Positions 1 through 8,189 of a stretch of 47,200 bases of DNA are shown piece by piece. Positions within the stretch are counted from its first letter, which is position 1. The number at the start of each line of letters is the position of its first letter. The DNA is from Sulfurovum sp. (lineage in GTDB: Bacteria > Campylobacterota > Campylobacteria > Campylobacterales > Sulfurovaceae), in the NCBI GenBank assembly GCA_002733215.1, contig NVUY01000004.1, positions 75,839-123,038 of the forward strand. Reading direction: 5' to 3'. Made by a program: the position numbers and the translations under genes. The notes below the pieces were generated by a model that saw only the letters and a list, made by a program, of their open reading frames with translations, was not told the origin of the DNA and did no database searches.

Positions 1-10
1 GGGAACGAGA
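1..10. repeat. end of a double-hairpin repeat, cut by window edge
   Basis: The window opens with GGGAACGAGA. The same ten bases, preceded by T, close the double-hairpin repeat upstream of argS near 47110-47119. This is probably the right end of another copy of that element lying just before ppk. Only ten bases are visible, so the call is tentative. Confidence 0.4.
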
Positions 11-26
11 CTTTAAAAGGTACTCA

Positions 27-2114
27 ATGGCAGCAGACCTCTCTTCTTCTCAACTTTATTTTAACCGTGAACTCTCATGGCTGCAGTTTAACTCACGTGT
101 GCTCGCACAGGCACTGGATGAAAAACTCCCTCCGCTTGAGCGTTTGAAATTCCTTGCCATCTACGGAACAAACCTGGATGAATTTTACATGATACGTGTT
201 GCCGGACTCAAAGCACTCTTTAAAGCACGCATTCAGGAGACCGGACCGGACAAACTCACACCTACCCAGCAACTTGAAGAGATACATGCATACCTGCACA
301 AAGAGCATCATATCCTGGAATCCTGCTATACATCCATCATCTCTGAGCTGCATACCCATGGCGTCAATGTCAAAAACTATGATGCACTCAATAAGGAAGA
401 ACAGGTAGAGATAAAAGAGAAATTCTTTAACGAGATCTACCCTGTGATCATCCCCATAGCGGTGGATGCCACACACCCTTTCCCTCACCTGAATAACCTT
501 AGTTTTGGTTTGGCTCTGACACTTGAAGATGACTCTAAACATATCAAACACGGACTCATACGTATACCAAGAATACTTCCAAGATTTATACAGTTGGGGC
601 AAACTTTTATCCCTATAGAGTCTGTGGTTGAATACTTTGCTTCTGAACTCTTTCCGGGTTTCTCTCCGCTGGCTTCCACACCTTTCAGAGTGACCAGAAA
701 TGCAGATATTGAGATAGAAGAAGAGGAAGCGGATGACTTTTTGGAACTCCTGCAGGAAGGATTACGCTCCAGAAATAAAGGTTCACTCATTCGTCTTGAA
801 CTCATTGATGGTGCAGATACTGAGCTGATCCAGTTTTTACTCTCTCATCTGAACCTTGACAGCAATGACATCTACTCCTACAAAAGTCTCTCTCTCAACC
901 TTGGGAGTTTATGGCAGATCGTAGGAGATGAAGCGCTTGCACACCTTGTTCTCCCCACCTTTAACCCAAAAATACTTCCTCCCCTTGACGCTGAAAATAT
1001 CTTTGAAGCCATAGAGAAACAAGATGTCCTTTTGTACCATCCTTTTGACAGTTTTGAACCTGTCGTGCAGTTCATCAAGCAGGCTGCCGCAGACCCGGAG
1101 ACCATCGCCATACGTATGACGCTCTACCGTGCAGGTCCCAAATCTCCCATCGTTAAAGCACTCATAGATGCTGTACGTGACGGTAAACAGGTTATGGTAC
1201 TTGTCGAACTCAAAGCAAGATTTGACGAGGAAAACAACTTACGCTGGGCAAAGGCACTTGAAGATGCCGGTGCCCATGTGGTCTATGGTATCCCAGGACT
1301 CAAAGTACATGCCAAGATCGCACAGGTCATTAAAAGACAAAATGGAAAACTTAAATCTTATGTGCATTTGGCAACAGGAAACTATAACCCAAGCACATCA
1401 AAGATCTATACAGATATGTCCTACTTTACCACGAAAGAGATCTTCTCTACGGATGCCACGCATTTTTTTCACTTTTTAACAGGTTTTTCTACCCACACCA
1501 AACTAGACAGCCTCTTCATGTCACCTACACAGATCAAACCAAGGTTGATCAGACTCATCGAAAAAGAAGCCAAATATGCGGCCAAAGGTCACATCATCCT
1601 CAAAGCCAACTCTTTAGTCGATACCGATATCATCAAAGCACTTTACCTGGCTTCAGGGAAAGGATGTAAGATTGATCTTATCATTCGTGGAATCTGTTGC
1701 TTGAAACCGGGGATCAAAGGTATCTCTGAGAACATTACAGTCTCTTCGATCATAGGAAAATATCTGGAACATGCTCGCGTCTACTTTTTCAAACATGATA
1801 AATTTAAATGCTACATCTCTTCTGCTGACCTGATGCCGCGCAATCTTGTAAGACGCATAGAGCTTATGACACCTATTTTGGAAGAAACACTTGCACAGAA
1901 AATAGAACAGATCTTAATGCTGCAAATTGCAGACAATACCCTACGCTGGGAACTACAGGAAGACGGCAATTACACCAAAATACCTTCATTGGGGAAAGAG
2001 GTGAACAACCATTGTGTTCTTGAAGAGCATGTGAACAAAATTCACAATAAAGCAAAAAAAGAAACGCCGGACTACGTAAGCCGTTTGGCCAACCGAATTT
2101 TGAAGGAGAGTTAA
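27..2114 (+). CDS. ppk: polyphosphate kinase 1
   Basis: PPK1 reversibly transfers the ATP gamma-phosphate onto polyphosphate chains in the cytoplasm or at the membrane face. The 695-residue length is normal. The N domain begins YFNRELSWLQFN (11-22). The autophosphorylated histidine sits in KVHAK (His428), a second conserved histidine in HLATGNYN (His447), and a third in LEHARV (His582). RGICCLKPGI (554-563) and SSADLMPRN (598-606) are family signatures. The ATG at 27 has AAAAGG a few bases upstream. The stop overlaps the next ATG by one base (TAATG), so translation of the carbonic-anhydrase-like gene is probably coupled. The promoter lies outside the window or in the bordering repeat. Confidence 0.97.
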   Translation: MAADLSSSQLYFNRELSWLQFNSRVLAQALDEKLPPLERLKFLAIYGTNLDEFYMIRVAGLKALFKARIQETGPDKLTPTQQLEEIHAYLHKEHHILESCYTSIISELHTHGVNVKNYDALNKEEQVEIKEKFFNEIYPVIIPIAVDATHPFPHLNNLSFGLALTLEDDSKHIKHGLIRIPRILPRFIQLGQTFIPIESVVEYFASELFPGFSPLASTPFRVTRNADIEIEEEEADDFLELLQEGLRSRNKGSLIRLELIDGADTELIQFLLSHLNLDSNDIYSYKSLSLNLGSLWQIVGDEALAHLVLPTFNPKILPPLDAENIFEAIEKQDVLLYHPFDSFEPVVQFIKQAAADPETIAIRMTLYRAGPKSPIVKALIDAVRDGKQVMVLVELKARFDEENNLRWAKALEDAGAHVVYGIPGLKVHAKIAQVIKRQNGKLKSYVHLATGNYNPSTSKIYTDMSYFTTKEIFSTDATHFFHFLTGFSTHTKLDSLFMSPTQIKPRLIRLIEKEAKYAAKGHIILKANSLVDTDIIKALYLASGKGCKIDLIIRGICCLKPGIKGISENITVSSIIGKYLEHARVYFFKHDKFKCYISSADLMPRNLVRRIELMTPILEETLAQKIEQILMLQIADNTLRWELQEDGNYTKIPSLGKEVNNHCVLEEHVNKIHNKAKKETPDYVSRLANRILKES

Positions 2115-2638
2115 TGATCAGCAAATTTAAAGAATGGACACCTCAACTTAAAAAAAATGCCTGGGTTGCAGAAGGCGCTTCAGTCATAGGACGTGTCAGT
2201 ATGGGTGAAGACTCTGCTGTATGGTTTGGATGCGTCGTGCGCGGCGATGTCCATCACATCACTATAGGTGACAGAAGCAATATTCAAGACCTCAGTATGA
2301 TACATGTCACCCACCACAAAAAAGCAGATATGTCTGATGGGAATCCTACCGTCATAGGCAATGATGTCACCGTAGGTCACCGTGTCATGCTACACGGATG
2401 TACCATAGAAGATGCCTGTCTCATAGGTATGTCTGCTACCATACTGGATGGTGCTGTCATCGGTAAAGAGTCTATCGTAGGTGCTTCTGCCCTTGTGACT
2501 AAAAATAAAGTCTTCCCTCCAAGATCTCTTATCATGGGAAGTCCTGCCAAAGTAGTACGTGAACTGACAGACGAAGAAGTAGTAGAGCTCTACGCCTCTG
2601 CTTCAAGATACGTTACATTTAAAAATGAGTATCAGTAA
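2114..2638 (+). CDS. gamma-carbonic anhydrase family hexapeptide-repeat protein
   Basis: A left-handed beta-helix protein of the YrdA/PaaY/gamma-carbonic anhydrase group, 174 residues, which is normal. It has hexapeptide-repeat periodicity from about residue 15 to 145. Conserved features are VRGDV (42-46), RSNIQD (54-59) and three candidate zinc-binding histidines: His64 in MIHV, then His89 and His94 in VGHRVMLHG. It may hydrate CO2 or bind another small substrate; many homologues show little carbonic anhydrase activity, so the reaction is inferred. It starts in the ppk stop codon with GGAGAG just upstream, and its own stop is followed directly by the next ATG. The three genes therefore form a compact operon. 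Confidence 0.9.
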   Translation: MISKFKEWTPQLKKNAWVAEGASVIGRVSMGEDSAVWFGCVVRGDVHHITIGDRSNIQDLSMIHVTHHKKADMSDGNPTVIGNDVTVGHRVMLHGCTIEDACLIGMSATILDGAVIGKESIVGASALVTKNKVFPPRSLIMGSPAKVVRELTDEEVVELYASASRYVTFKNEYQ

Positions 2639-3292
2639 ATGAAGCAGATACTCTCAAAAAGTCTCCAGGATATATTCTCTAAAGACGTGATTGTTTTTGT
2701 ATTTCAAATTGCTGCGGCCGCATTGGCCTTATCGGGTCTGTTTGTATGGTATTTTTGGGGAGCACTCTCTTCATTTATAGTTTCATATCTCGCATGGATA
2801 CCCTGGGAGTGGTTACAAACCTCCGGTGCAAACGTACTGACATTCGGACTTGCCTATATGATCTTTATCGTTGTGATCACAGTGCTTACCTCTCTTTACA
2901 GTGAAAAACTTCTGATCAAACTTGCAAAAGAACATTACCCTGATGTCCCTGTTATAGGTACAGCTGACATTGGTATTTCCATCTTGCTTACACTCAAGGC
3001 CTCTATGATCTTTTTGGTTTTATTTATGCTTTTACTTGTCTTTATTTTTATCCCTCTTATAGGACAGGTTGTGTTACTCTATTTGTGGTCTGTACTTTTA
3101 AGAGAACCCACTTTTTATGATGTGTCTGCGCTTTTTATATCTGATAAAAAAGTACTGAAAGAGAAGAAAAAGACAACAAGACTGTTAGCCATGATCGCCT
3201 CTTTGTTCAACTACATTCCCGTCATGAATGCTTTTGCACCTGTGTTTGCACAGATTTTATTTTTACATCATATCCTGGGTGAAGATACGTAG
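2639..3292 (+). CDS. EI24-domain (CysZ-like) membrane protein
   Basis: An inner-membrane protein of 217 residues with hydrophobic segments near 18-40, 64-86, 112-155 and 182-210. The stretch GQVVLLYLWSVLLREPTFYD (142-161) resembles the EI24/CysZ family signature. CysZ carries sulfate in other bacteria, but this protein is divergent and no substrate can be assigned. The ATG follows the previous TAA with no gap and no strong ribosome site, which suggests coupling. Its TAG stop (3290-3292) lies inside the GTAG head of a palindromic repeat that continues to 3312. Confidence 0.7.
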   Translation: MKQILSKSLQDIFSKDVIVFVFQIAAAALALSGLFVWYFWGALSSFIVSYLAWIPWEWLQTSGANVLTFGLAYMIFIVVITVLTSLYSEKLLIKLAKEHYPDVPVIGTADIGISILLTLKASMIFLVLFMLLLVFIFIPLIGQVVLLYLWSVLLREPTFYDVSALFISDKKVLKEKKKTTRLLAMIASLFNYIPVMNAFAPVFAQILFLHHILGEDT

Positions 3293-3312
3293 GGTCGGTA
3301 AACTGACCCTAC
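3289..3312. repeat. REP-like palindrome supplying two stop codons
   Basis: A 24-base near-perfect palindrome with GTAGGGTC at one end and GACCCTAC at the other around a GGTAAACT centre. Positions 3293-3312 match the 20-base unit found elsewhere (GTAGGGTCGGTTTACCGACC read on the minus strand) with one change. The plus-strand GTAG gives the TAG stop of the EI24 gene; the minus-strand GTAG gives the TAG stop of dnaQ. It may also act as a bidirectional transcript end. Confidence 0.85.
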
Positions 3313-4100
3313 TTGGATTCTTTTTTAATTCTGCGCTCCTTCTTGCTCGACACAGCAAAACGCAAGAGTTCATCTGCTGTAATCACGTACTCAGGCAGTG
3401 TTTCCAAACTTTTTTCCATTACCTTCGCAGCACACACAGCATCTGAGAATGCTCTGTGGTGTGTTGCAGTCTTTATCTCCAGCAAATCTATAAGATAAGC
3501 CAACCCATACCGTTCACTCTCAAATGTACGCCTGGCAAGATCGATCGTACATAAGGTAGGATTACCTATATGACCCAAGCCAAACCTGTCAAAAGAAGCA
3601 TTCAAAAAGCCATGATCAAAAGAGGCATTATGTGCCACAAAAACAGCATCTCCCATAAAATGTCTCAACTTCGTGAGTGCTTCTTTTCTTGTAGGTGCAT
3701 CTATAAGGTCTGTGGGTTCTATGCCTGTGATTTTTGTGATATACTCCGGCAAATAAGCACACTCCACAAAGGTTTCAAAACGGTCTATGACTTCACCATT
3801 CTGTAACATGACTGCACCTATCTCTATGACTTGGGAGCTACCTGGCTTGGAGCCATTGGTTTCTATGTCTATCACACAGTAACGCTGCTCTTCATGCGGG
3901 GTAAAACAAGTCTCTAACCTATATTGTTCATCAGCATGTTGTGAGATAGGATAACCCGATGCCTGAAGAAGGATGAAAATAATGTCTGCATCTTCCAGCA
4001 GTGTACTGTGTTTGTCAACAATATGTTTGTATTGTTCTTCATGAAGCACTCCGTCATTTTTACGAAATGCTATGGTTAGTTCTTCAAAGACTTTTTGCAT
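3309..4100 (-). CDS. dnaQ: DEDDh 3'-5' exonuclease, DnaQ/epsilon-like
   Basis: A 3'-5' exonuclease related to the proofreading epsilon subunit of DNA polymerase III. Exo I is DIETNG with Asp78 and Glu80; Exo II is AHNASFD with Asp162; Exo III is HHRAFSD with His215 and Asp220, so the DEDDh catalytic set is complete. About 70 mostly helical residues precede the nuclease domain, and there is no obvious polymerase-binding C-terminal module, so it could be epsilon or a stand-alone exonuclease. As I recall, Campylobacter keeps a similar rpe-dnaQ pairing. The ATG lies inside the 3' end of trpF (17-base overlap) without a clear Shine-Dalgarno site. Its TAG stop belongs to the palindrome at 3289-3312. 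Confidence 0.87.
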   Translation of the reverse strand: MQKVFEELTIAFRKNDGVLHEEQYKHIVDKHSTLLEDADIIFILLQASGYPISQHADEQYRLETCFTPHEEQRYCVIDIETNGSKPGSSQVIEIGAVMLQNGEVIDRFETFVECAYLPEYITKITGIEPTDLIDAPTRKEALTKLRHFMGDAVFVAHNASFDHGFLNASFDRFGLGHIGNPTLCTIDLARRTFESERYGLAYLIDLLEIKTATHHRAFSDAVCAAKVMEKSLETLPEYVITADELLRFAVSSKKERRIKKESK

Positions 4101-4674
4101 TAATTATAAACTGTTTCACTTTTTTAGGATCTTTTTTGCCCTTGATGGACTCTACACCGGAACTTACATCTACACCGTAAAATCCAAACTGTTTGACCTG
4201 GGCGACATTTTCAGGCGTTAATCCTCCGGCCAGGATGATCTTTGAACAGTCCACACCATTGAACCATTCAAGATTCAAACGTTTTCCTGTACCTCCATAT
4301 GCTTCACTGAAAGCATCTACAAGACGATATCTCTCTTTAAATTTTGTGAGATCTTCAGTGCCTTTGGCACGTACCACAGGTAAAGTTTGTAAACCGATAG
4401 CATCCAGAGACTCTTCATCCACCTCAAAATGGATCTGAGCCCGTGAAATGTCAGAGTACTTACACACCGTGTCTATGGTTTCTATACCTTCATTCACAAA
4501 AAGCCCTACTCTCTCGACAAAAGGGGGGAGTTTATCTATGATCCTCTTTGCTGCTGCCGGCGTGATATAACGTGGAGACTTGTTATAAAATACAAATCCC
4601 AACGCATCTGCACCACACTCTACCGCATGCAAGGCATCTTTCAAATTGGTGATACCGCAAATTTTTACTCTCAT
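4084..4674 (-). CDS. trpF: phosphoribosylanthranilate isomerase
   Basis: TrpF converts N-(5-phosphoribosyl)anthranilate to the carboxyphenylamino-deoxyribulose phosphate in tryptophan synthesis. This 196-residue TIM barrel has the opening MRVKICGITN with catalytic Cys6, the general-acid Asp120 before AYGGTGKR, and phosphate-binding LAGGLTPENV (148-157) and GVDVSSGVE (167-175). It stands apart from other trp genes, between rpe and dnaQ. Its start is 14 bases after the rpe stop, and the sequence ahead of the ATG (AGGGTGG) coincides with a fragment of the palindromic repeat. It overlaps dnaQ by 17 bases. Confidence 0.96.
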   Translation of the reverse strand: MRVKICGITNLKDALHAVECGADALGFVFYNKSPRYITPAAAKRIIDKLPPFVERVGLFVNEGIETIDTVCKYSDISRAQIHFEVDEESLDAIGLQTLPVVRAKGTEDLTKFKERYRLVDAFSEAYGGTGKRLNLEWFNGVDCSKIILAGGLTPENVAQVKQFGFYGVDVSSGVESIKGKKDPKKVKQFIINAKSL

Positions 4675-4683
4675 GAGAATGCA

Positions 4684-4692
4684 CCACCCTAC
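4684..4692 (-). repeat. possible REP fragment at the rpe stop
   Basis: CCACCCTAC is the minus-strand form of GTAGGGTGG, the first nine bases of the repeat unit at 40919. Its TAG is the rpe stop codon, and its AGGGTGG lies 9-15 bases before the trpF ATG. Nine bases can occur by chance, so this is tentative. Confidence 0.3.
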
Positions 4693-5330
4693 TTTAACGC
4701 TGCTATGGCTGTTTTTATGCCATCCGGGTGTTTATACACAAAGGAACCGGCCACCACTACATTTACACCTGCCGCTTCCAACTCTTTGACATTTTTATCA
4801 TTCACTCCACCGTCTACTTCTATGAGACATTTGGGGTTTCTTTTTTCAATAAGCTTTTTAAGACGCTGTGCTCTCTCTAGCACAGAAGGAATAAACTTTT
4901 GTCCGCCAAAGCCTGGATTGACAGACATAAGCAAGACCATATCCAGATCTTCGAGTAAAAACTCTATGGCTTCGGGTGGCGTATGCGGATTAAGCGTGAT
5001 CGCCGGACGTATGCCCAAGGCACGTATCTTCTGTACCAGTCTGTGTGGATGTTTTTCTTCTTCTATGTGAAAAGAGATAAATTCCGGTTTTAAAGGCGCA
5101 AAGAGATCAACAAAAAACGAATTGTTTTCTACCATGAGATGAATATCTAAAGGTTTGGTCGCCGCTTTTGCAACCGCTTCAACCACTACAGGTCCTATGG
5201 TGAGGTTGGGTACAAAATGTCCATCCATAACATCCACATGTACAAGGTCACAACCACCTTCACAAATGGCTTTCACATCCTCCGCCAATTTACCAAAATC
5301 AGCAGAAAGAATACTTGGGGCTACTAACAT
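4689..5330 (-). CDS. rpe: ribulose-phosphate 3-epimerase
   Basis: Interconverts ribulose 5-phosphate and xylulose 5-phosphate in the pentose phosphate pathway. The 213-residue TIM barrel has the metal ligands His31 and Asp33 (HVDVMDG), His64 (DIHLMV) and Asp173 (EVDGGV). It also has the flexible-loop motif MSVNPGFGGQKF (135-146) and the phosphate site AGSFVYK (194-200). The ATG has AGGA about six bases upstream, with a TATAAT box ahead. It heads the rpe-trpF-dnaQ operon. Confidence 0.97.
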   Translation of the reverse strand: MLVAPSILSADFGKLAEDVKAICEGGCDLVHVDVMDGHFVPNLTIGPVVVEAVAKAATKPLDIHLMVENNSFFVDLFAPLKPEFISFHIEEEKHPHRLVQKIRALGIRPAITLNPHTPPEAIEFLLEDLDMVLLMSVNPGFGGQKFIPSVLERAQRLKKLIEKRNPKCLIEVDGGVNDKNVKELEAAGVNVVVAGSFVYKHPDGIKTAIAALK

Positions 5331-5358
5331 AAAATTCCTAGTTATATTATTTTAATTT

Positions 5359-5364
5359 ATTATA
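5359..5364 (-). promoter_or_regulatory. predicted -10 box for rpe-trpF-dnaQ
   Basis: TATAAT read on the minus strand in an AT-rich stretch. It predicts a start near 5352 and a leader of about 22 bases with AGGA before the rpe ATG. No clear -35 box is visible. Confidence 0.55.
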
Positions 5365-5381
5365 TCATAGGGCGCATAAGT

Positions 5382-5401
5382 GGTCGGTAAACCGACCCTA
5401 C
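5382..5401 (-). repeat. REP-like unit, GTAG head plus 7-bp stem
   Basis: Read on the minus strand it is GTAGGGTCGGTTTACCGACC: a GTAG head followed by the palindrome GGTCGGT-TT-ACCGACC. It is paired with an opposite copy 14 bases away, the usual arrangement of a REP doublet. It lies between the divergent rpe and rpmB promoters. Confidence 0.85.
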
Positions 5402-5415
5402 GAAGATTTTTAACT

Positions 5416-5435
5416 GTAGGGTCGGTTCACCGACC
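5416..5435 (+). repeat. REP-like unit, partner of 5382-5401
   Basis: GTAGGGTCGGTTCACCGACC, differing from its neighbour only in the loop (TC for TT), so the stem is intact. The pair points outward with the GTAG heads facing each other. Together they can fold into one long cruciform or RNA hairpin upstream of rpmB. Confidence 0.85.
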
Positions 5436-5489
5436 ATAAAACCAAGAGCAATTTGCATGATCTTAAGCAATATTTATGTTCAAATTGTC

Positions 5490-5526
5490 TATAATCCCAC
5501 AAAATATTCGCTCTAATAAATAGCGA
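5490..5526 (+). promoter_or_regulatory. rpmB promoter -10 and leader hairpin
   Basis: TATAAT at 5490-5495 predicts a start near 5502 and a 47-base leader. Within the leader, TCGCT (5508-5512) and AGCGA (5522-5526) can pair around a nine-base loop, just ahead of the GAAGGA ribosome site. Many ribosomal-protein leaders carry autoregulatory structures, but no such role is shown here. Confidence 0.5.
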
Positions 5527-5548
5527 TAACATTACTGAAGGAAATATC

Positions 5549-5758
5549 ATGGCAAGAAGATGTGACATTACGGGTAAAGGCCCATTAGTAGGAAACAACG
5601 TTTCTCACGCAAACAACAAGACAAAAAGAAGACAACTTCCAAACTTGAGATCTGTAAAGATCACACTTGAAGACGGAACAACTAAAAGAGTTAGAGTTGC
5701 TGCTTCTACACTTAGAACAATGAAGAAAAAAGCAGCTCAAGCTGCATCAGCTGAGTAA
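5549..5758 (+). CDS. rpmB: 50S ribosomal protein L28
   Basis: A small, basic component of the large ribosomal subunit, 69 residues. It begins [20 protein letters not shown], the L28 signature, with the conserved [10 protein letters not shown] block (26-35) and a basic tail. Only one cysteine is present (Cys5), so this is the zinc-free type. The ATG has GAAGGA eight bases upstream. A short hairpin begins at the stop codon, and the potassium-channel gene follows 23 bases later. As I recall, Helicobacter pylori has the same rpmB-channel neighbourhood. Confidence 0.97.
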   Translation: MARRCDITGKGPLVGNNVSHANNKTKRRQLPNLRSVKITLEDGTTKRVRVAASTLRTMKKKAAQAASAE

Positions 5759-5776
5759 GTCCCCAACATTGGGACT
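5758..5776 (+). promoter_or_regulatory. hairpin between rpmB and channel start
   Basis: AGTCCC and GGGACT pair around CAACATT. The only purine-rich candidate ribosome site for the downstream TTG start (GGGA, 5771-5774) lies in the right arm, so folding could mask it. No T-run follows, so it does not look like a classic terminator. Confidence 0.45.
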
Positions 5777-5781
5777 CCGCT

Positions 5782-6912
5782 TTGAATACACTTCAAAGAG
5801 TTAAACGTTTCTTCGGATGGCGAAGCGCACCCAAACCACATATTACATTAAATGACGAATACTACGGACATTTAGCCCCTTTTAGATTCCCTCTTATACT
5901 TACTGTACTTGTTATGCTGATAGGCACAATGGGTTATATGATGATCGATAATTTTCCTCTGATGGATGCAATCTATCAAACCGGGATCACATTTACCACT
6001 GTAGGATTTGGAGAGATACAACCCATTTCAGATATGGGACGTATCTTTACGATCACTCTTATCATCTTTGGATTTGTCGTCTTTTCCATAGCGATAGGTA
6101 TTATCGCAGAAGTCGTCAAAAAAGGTGAATTTCAAAAAACTGTCAAGGAGCGTAAAATGCTTTACGAAATTGCTAGACTTAAACATCATTTTGTTGTCTG
6201 TTATCATAATGAATTTACAATACAGGTAACCAAACAACTTCGTGCAAACCACATCCCTTTTGTTGTCGTTGACCCAAGAGAAGACATGGCAGAGATAGCG
6301 AAAAAATACCATTATCCCTACTTTGTAACTGCAGAACCGCATACAGAAGAGGGGATCTTAAAATCGCATCTCTCTTCAGCAAAAGGCGTCATTACTCTAG
6401 CAGATAACGTAGCAGACAACATTGCAACCATTGCTTCTGCCAGGCTCTATGAAAGAGAGATATACCGTGGCAAAAAATTCCTCATCATAGCCAATGCAAA
6501 AAACAATGAAGATGATCAAAAACTTCTTAAACTGGGTGCGGACAAAGTAGTTACGGCAACAAAACTCATGGCTCAGCGTATCAATGCCATGGCAGCACGT
6601 CCGGATATGGAAAATCTTCTTCAGGAATTTCTTTACAAAAAAGATACGCCTCTTGATATGGAAGAGGCAAAAGTATCAAAAACATCCTGGCTCACACTTA
6701 AAAAAATAAAAATGGCTCGATTTAGAGATATCGTAAATGTAACCATTATCGGTATACGTCAAAAAGATGGGAAGTTTATTCCCATGCCTACAGGTGATAC
6801 TATCATCATGCCTGAGTCCAAACTGTTGCTTATTGGTACGGGAGAAGGTATTGCTAAAGCTAAAAAAATCATCCGTAAAAAAGAAAAACCCGAGGAATTA
6901 AAATATGTTTGA
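5782..6912 (+). CDS. two-TM potassium channel with RCK domain
   Basis: An inner-membrane K+ channel of the two-transmembrane plus RCK type. TM1 is about 34-54, the pore helix and selectivity filter are TFTTVGFGE (70-78, filter TVGFG), and TM2 is about 87-110. A TrkA-N/RCK domain covers about 135-290 and a TrkA-C domain about 312-368. The Rossmann loop reads CYHNEF rather than the usual GxGxxG, so nucleotide binding may be altered or lost. The TTG at 5782 is the only start codon upstream of TM1 in the open frame, which begins after the TGA at 5752-5754. The gene overlaps argJ by eight bases. It resembles the HpKchA channel of Helicobacter; potassium homeostasis is inferred. Confidence 0.88.
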   Translation: MNTLQRVKRFFGWRSAPKPHITLNDEYYGHLAPFRFPLILTVLVMLIGTMGYMMIDNFPLMDAIYQTGITFTTVGFGEIQPISDMGRIFTITLIIFGFVVFSIAIGIIAEVVKKGEFQKTVKERKMLYEIARLKHHFVVCYHNEFTIQVTKQLRANHIPFVVVDPREDMAEIAKKYHYPYFVTAEPHTEEGILKSHLSSAKGVITLADNVADNIATIASARLYEREIYRGKKFLIIANAKNNEDDQKLLKLGADKVVTATKLMAQRINAMAARPDMENLLQEFLYKKDTPLDMEEAKVSKTSWLTLKKIKMARFRDIVNVTIIGIRQKDGKFIPMPTGDTIIMPESKLLLIGTGEGIAKAKKIIRKKEKPEELKYV

Positions 6913-8116
6913 TCTCACAGCTCTTGAGAATGGTCTTGAAAATGTACAGGGGTTTTTCTGTGGTGCAACCAATGTAGGAATGAGAACAAACCCGGCCAAC
7001 TCCGGAGTCTCTGACGTAGATGGTGATGTGGCTTTCATACGATCTGGAGTTCCTTGTGACATTTCAGCAGTATTTACTTCCAATACATTTCAAGCGGCGC
7101 CCATTAAACATTTTCAAAAATACCCTGAAAATTTTCAGACAGACTTTGTACTCATCAATGCAAAAAATGCCAATGCAATGACAGGAGCAAAAGGCATAGA
7201 AGATATCGAGACTATCATGTCAACACTCTCTTCAAAGATCGAGGTACTGAATCCTGTCATGAGTTCTACCGGGGTCATAGGCTACCGTTTACCTATTGAA
7301 AAGATCACCTCTGCCTTTGATGCCTTTGATTTTTCTTCCAAGAATTCACATCATGCTGCGCGTGCCATCATGACTACCGACAGCTTCAAAAAAGAGCGGG
7401 CATTCAAGGTAACCCTTGAAGATGGAAGCTCTTTCAACATTGCAGCCATTTGTAAAGGTGCGGGTATGATCAACCCTGCCATGGCTACGATGCTCTGTTT
7501 CGTTATCACCGATGCTGACATTCCAAAGTCTGATATGAATGCACTGCTCACGACAGCAACAGAAGGTTCATTTAACCGTATTTCTGTAGATGGTGACACT
7601 TCAACCAACGACAGCGTGATGCTACTCTCCAACAGGTCGAGTGGGAACTATGACAAAAATGCCTTCCGGGAAGCCTTAAATAAGATCATGTTTGAACTGG
7701 CCATGCTCATACTCAAAGATGGTGAGGGAGCTAGCAAACTTGTAGCCTTTGAAGTGAAGGGTGCGAAGAGTGAAGAAGAAGCGAAAAAAGCAAGTATGGC
7801 ACTCAGTAATTCCCTGCTTGTTAAAACGGCACTCTTTGGAGAAGATCCAAACTGGGGACGTATCGCTTCAACCATCGGTGCCTCAGGTATAACATGTGAT
7901 GAGGAAACCCTCAGCATACATTATGATGACCTTCTTATCTACTCCGGTGAATTTCGGGAATTAGACAAAATACGTGAAGACAAAGCATACAAGATCATGA
8001 AACAAGAGTGCTTTAAAGTCACTTGTGACCTTGGTTTGGGTGATGCCAGCTATATATCTTATGGCTGTGATCTGAGTTATGAATATGTCAAAATAAATGC
8101 AGAATACCGAACGTAA
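6905..8116 (+). CDS. argJ: bifunctional glutamate N-acetyltransferase / ornithine acetyltransferase
   Basis: ArgJ recycles the acetyl group between N-acetylornithine and glutamate in arginine synthesis. The 403-residue length is normal. Key features are GATNVGMR (20-27), the self-cleavage region KGAGMINPAMATML (184-197) with the nucleophile Thr195 after Ala194, DGDTSTNDS (229-237), GEDPNWGR (312-319), and the family C-terminus YVKINAEYRT. The precursor should split into alpha and beta chains at Ala194-Thr195. The ATG overlaps the end of the channel gene and has GAGGAA upstream. Confidence 0.96.
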   Translation: MFDLTALENGLENVQGFFCGATNVGMRTNPANSGVSDVDGDVAFIRSGVPCDISAVFTSNTFQAAPIKHFQKYPENFQTDFVLINAKNANAMTGAKGIEDIETIMSTLSSKIEVLNPVMSSTGVIGYRLPIEKITSAFDAFDFSSKNSHHAARAIMTTDSFKKERAFKVTLEDGSSFNIAAICKGAGMINPAMATMLCFVITDADIPKSDMNALLTTATEGSFNRISVDGDTSTNDSVMLLSNRSSGNYDKNAFREALNKIMFELAMLILKDGEGASKLVAFEVKGAKSEEEAKKASMALSNSLLVKTALFGEDPNWGRIASTIGASGITCDEETLSIHYDDLLIYSGEFRELDKIREDKAYKIMKQECFKVTCDLGLGDASYISYGCDLSYEYVKINAEYRT

Positions 8117-8155
8117 AAAAATGCAATTTTAACTCTCTACTAACCAGAAAAAAGT

Positions 8156-8161
8156 TATAAT
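8156..8161 (+). promoter_or_regulatory. predicted -10 box for the DUF465 gene
   Basis: TATAAT about 29 bases before the ATG; a second weaker TATACT follows nearby. No convincing -35 box is seen. Confidence 0.5.
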
Positions 8162-8189
8162 AGCTATTATACTAATACTAGGAACTAAA

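Noticed and set aside
93-602. A 169-codon minus-strand frame inside ppk
   Set aside because: It lies wholly inside a clear PPK1 gene, has no recognisable domain or ribosome site, and has the composition of an antisense shadow.
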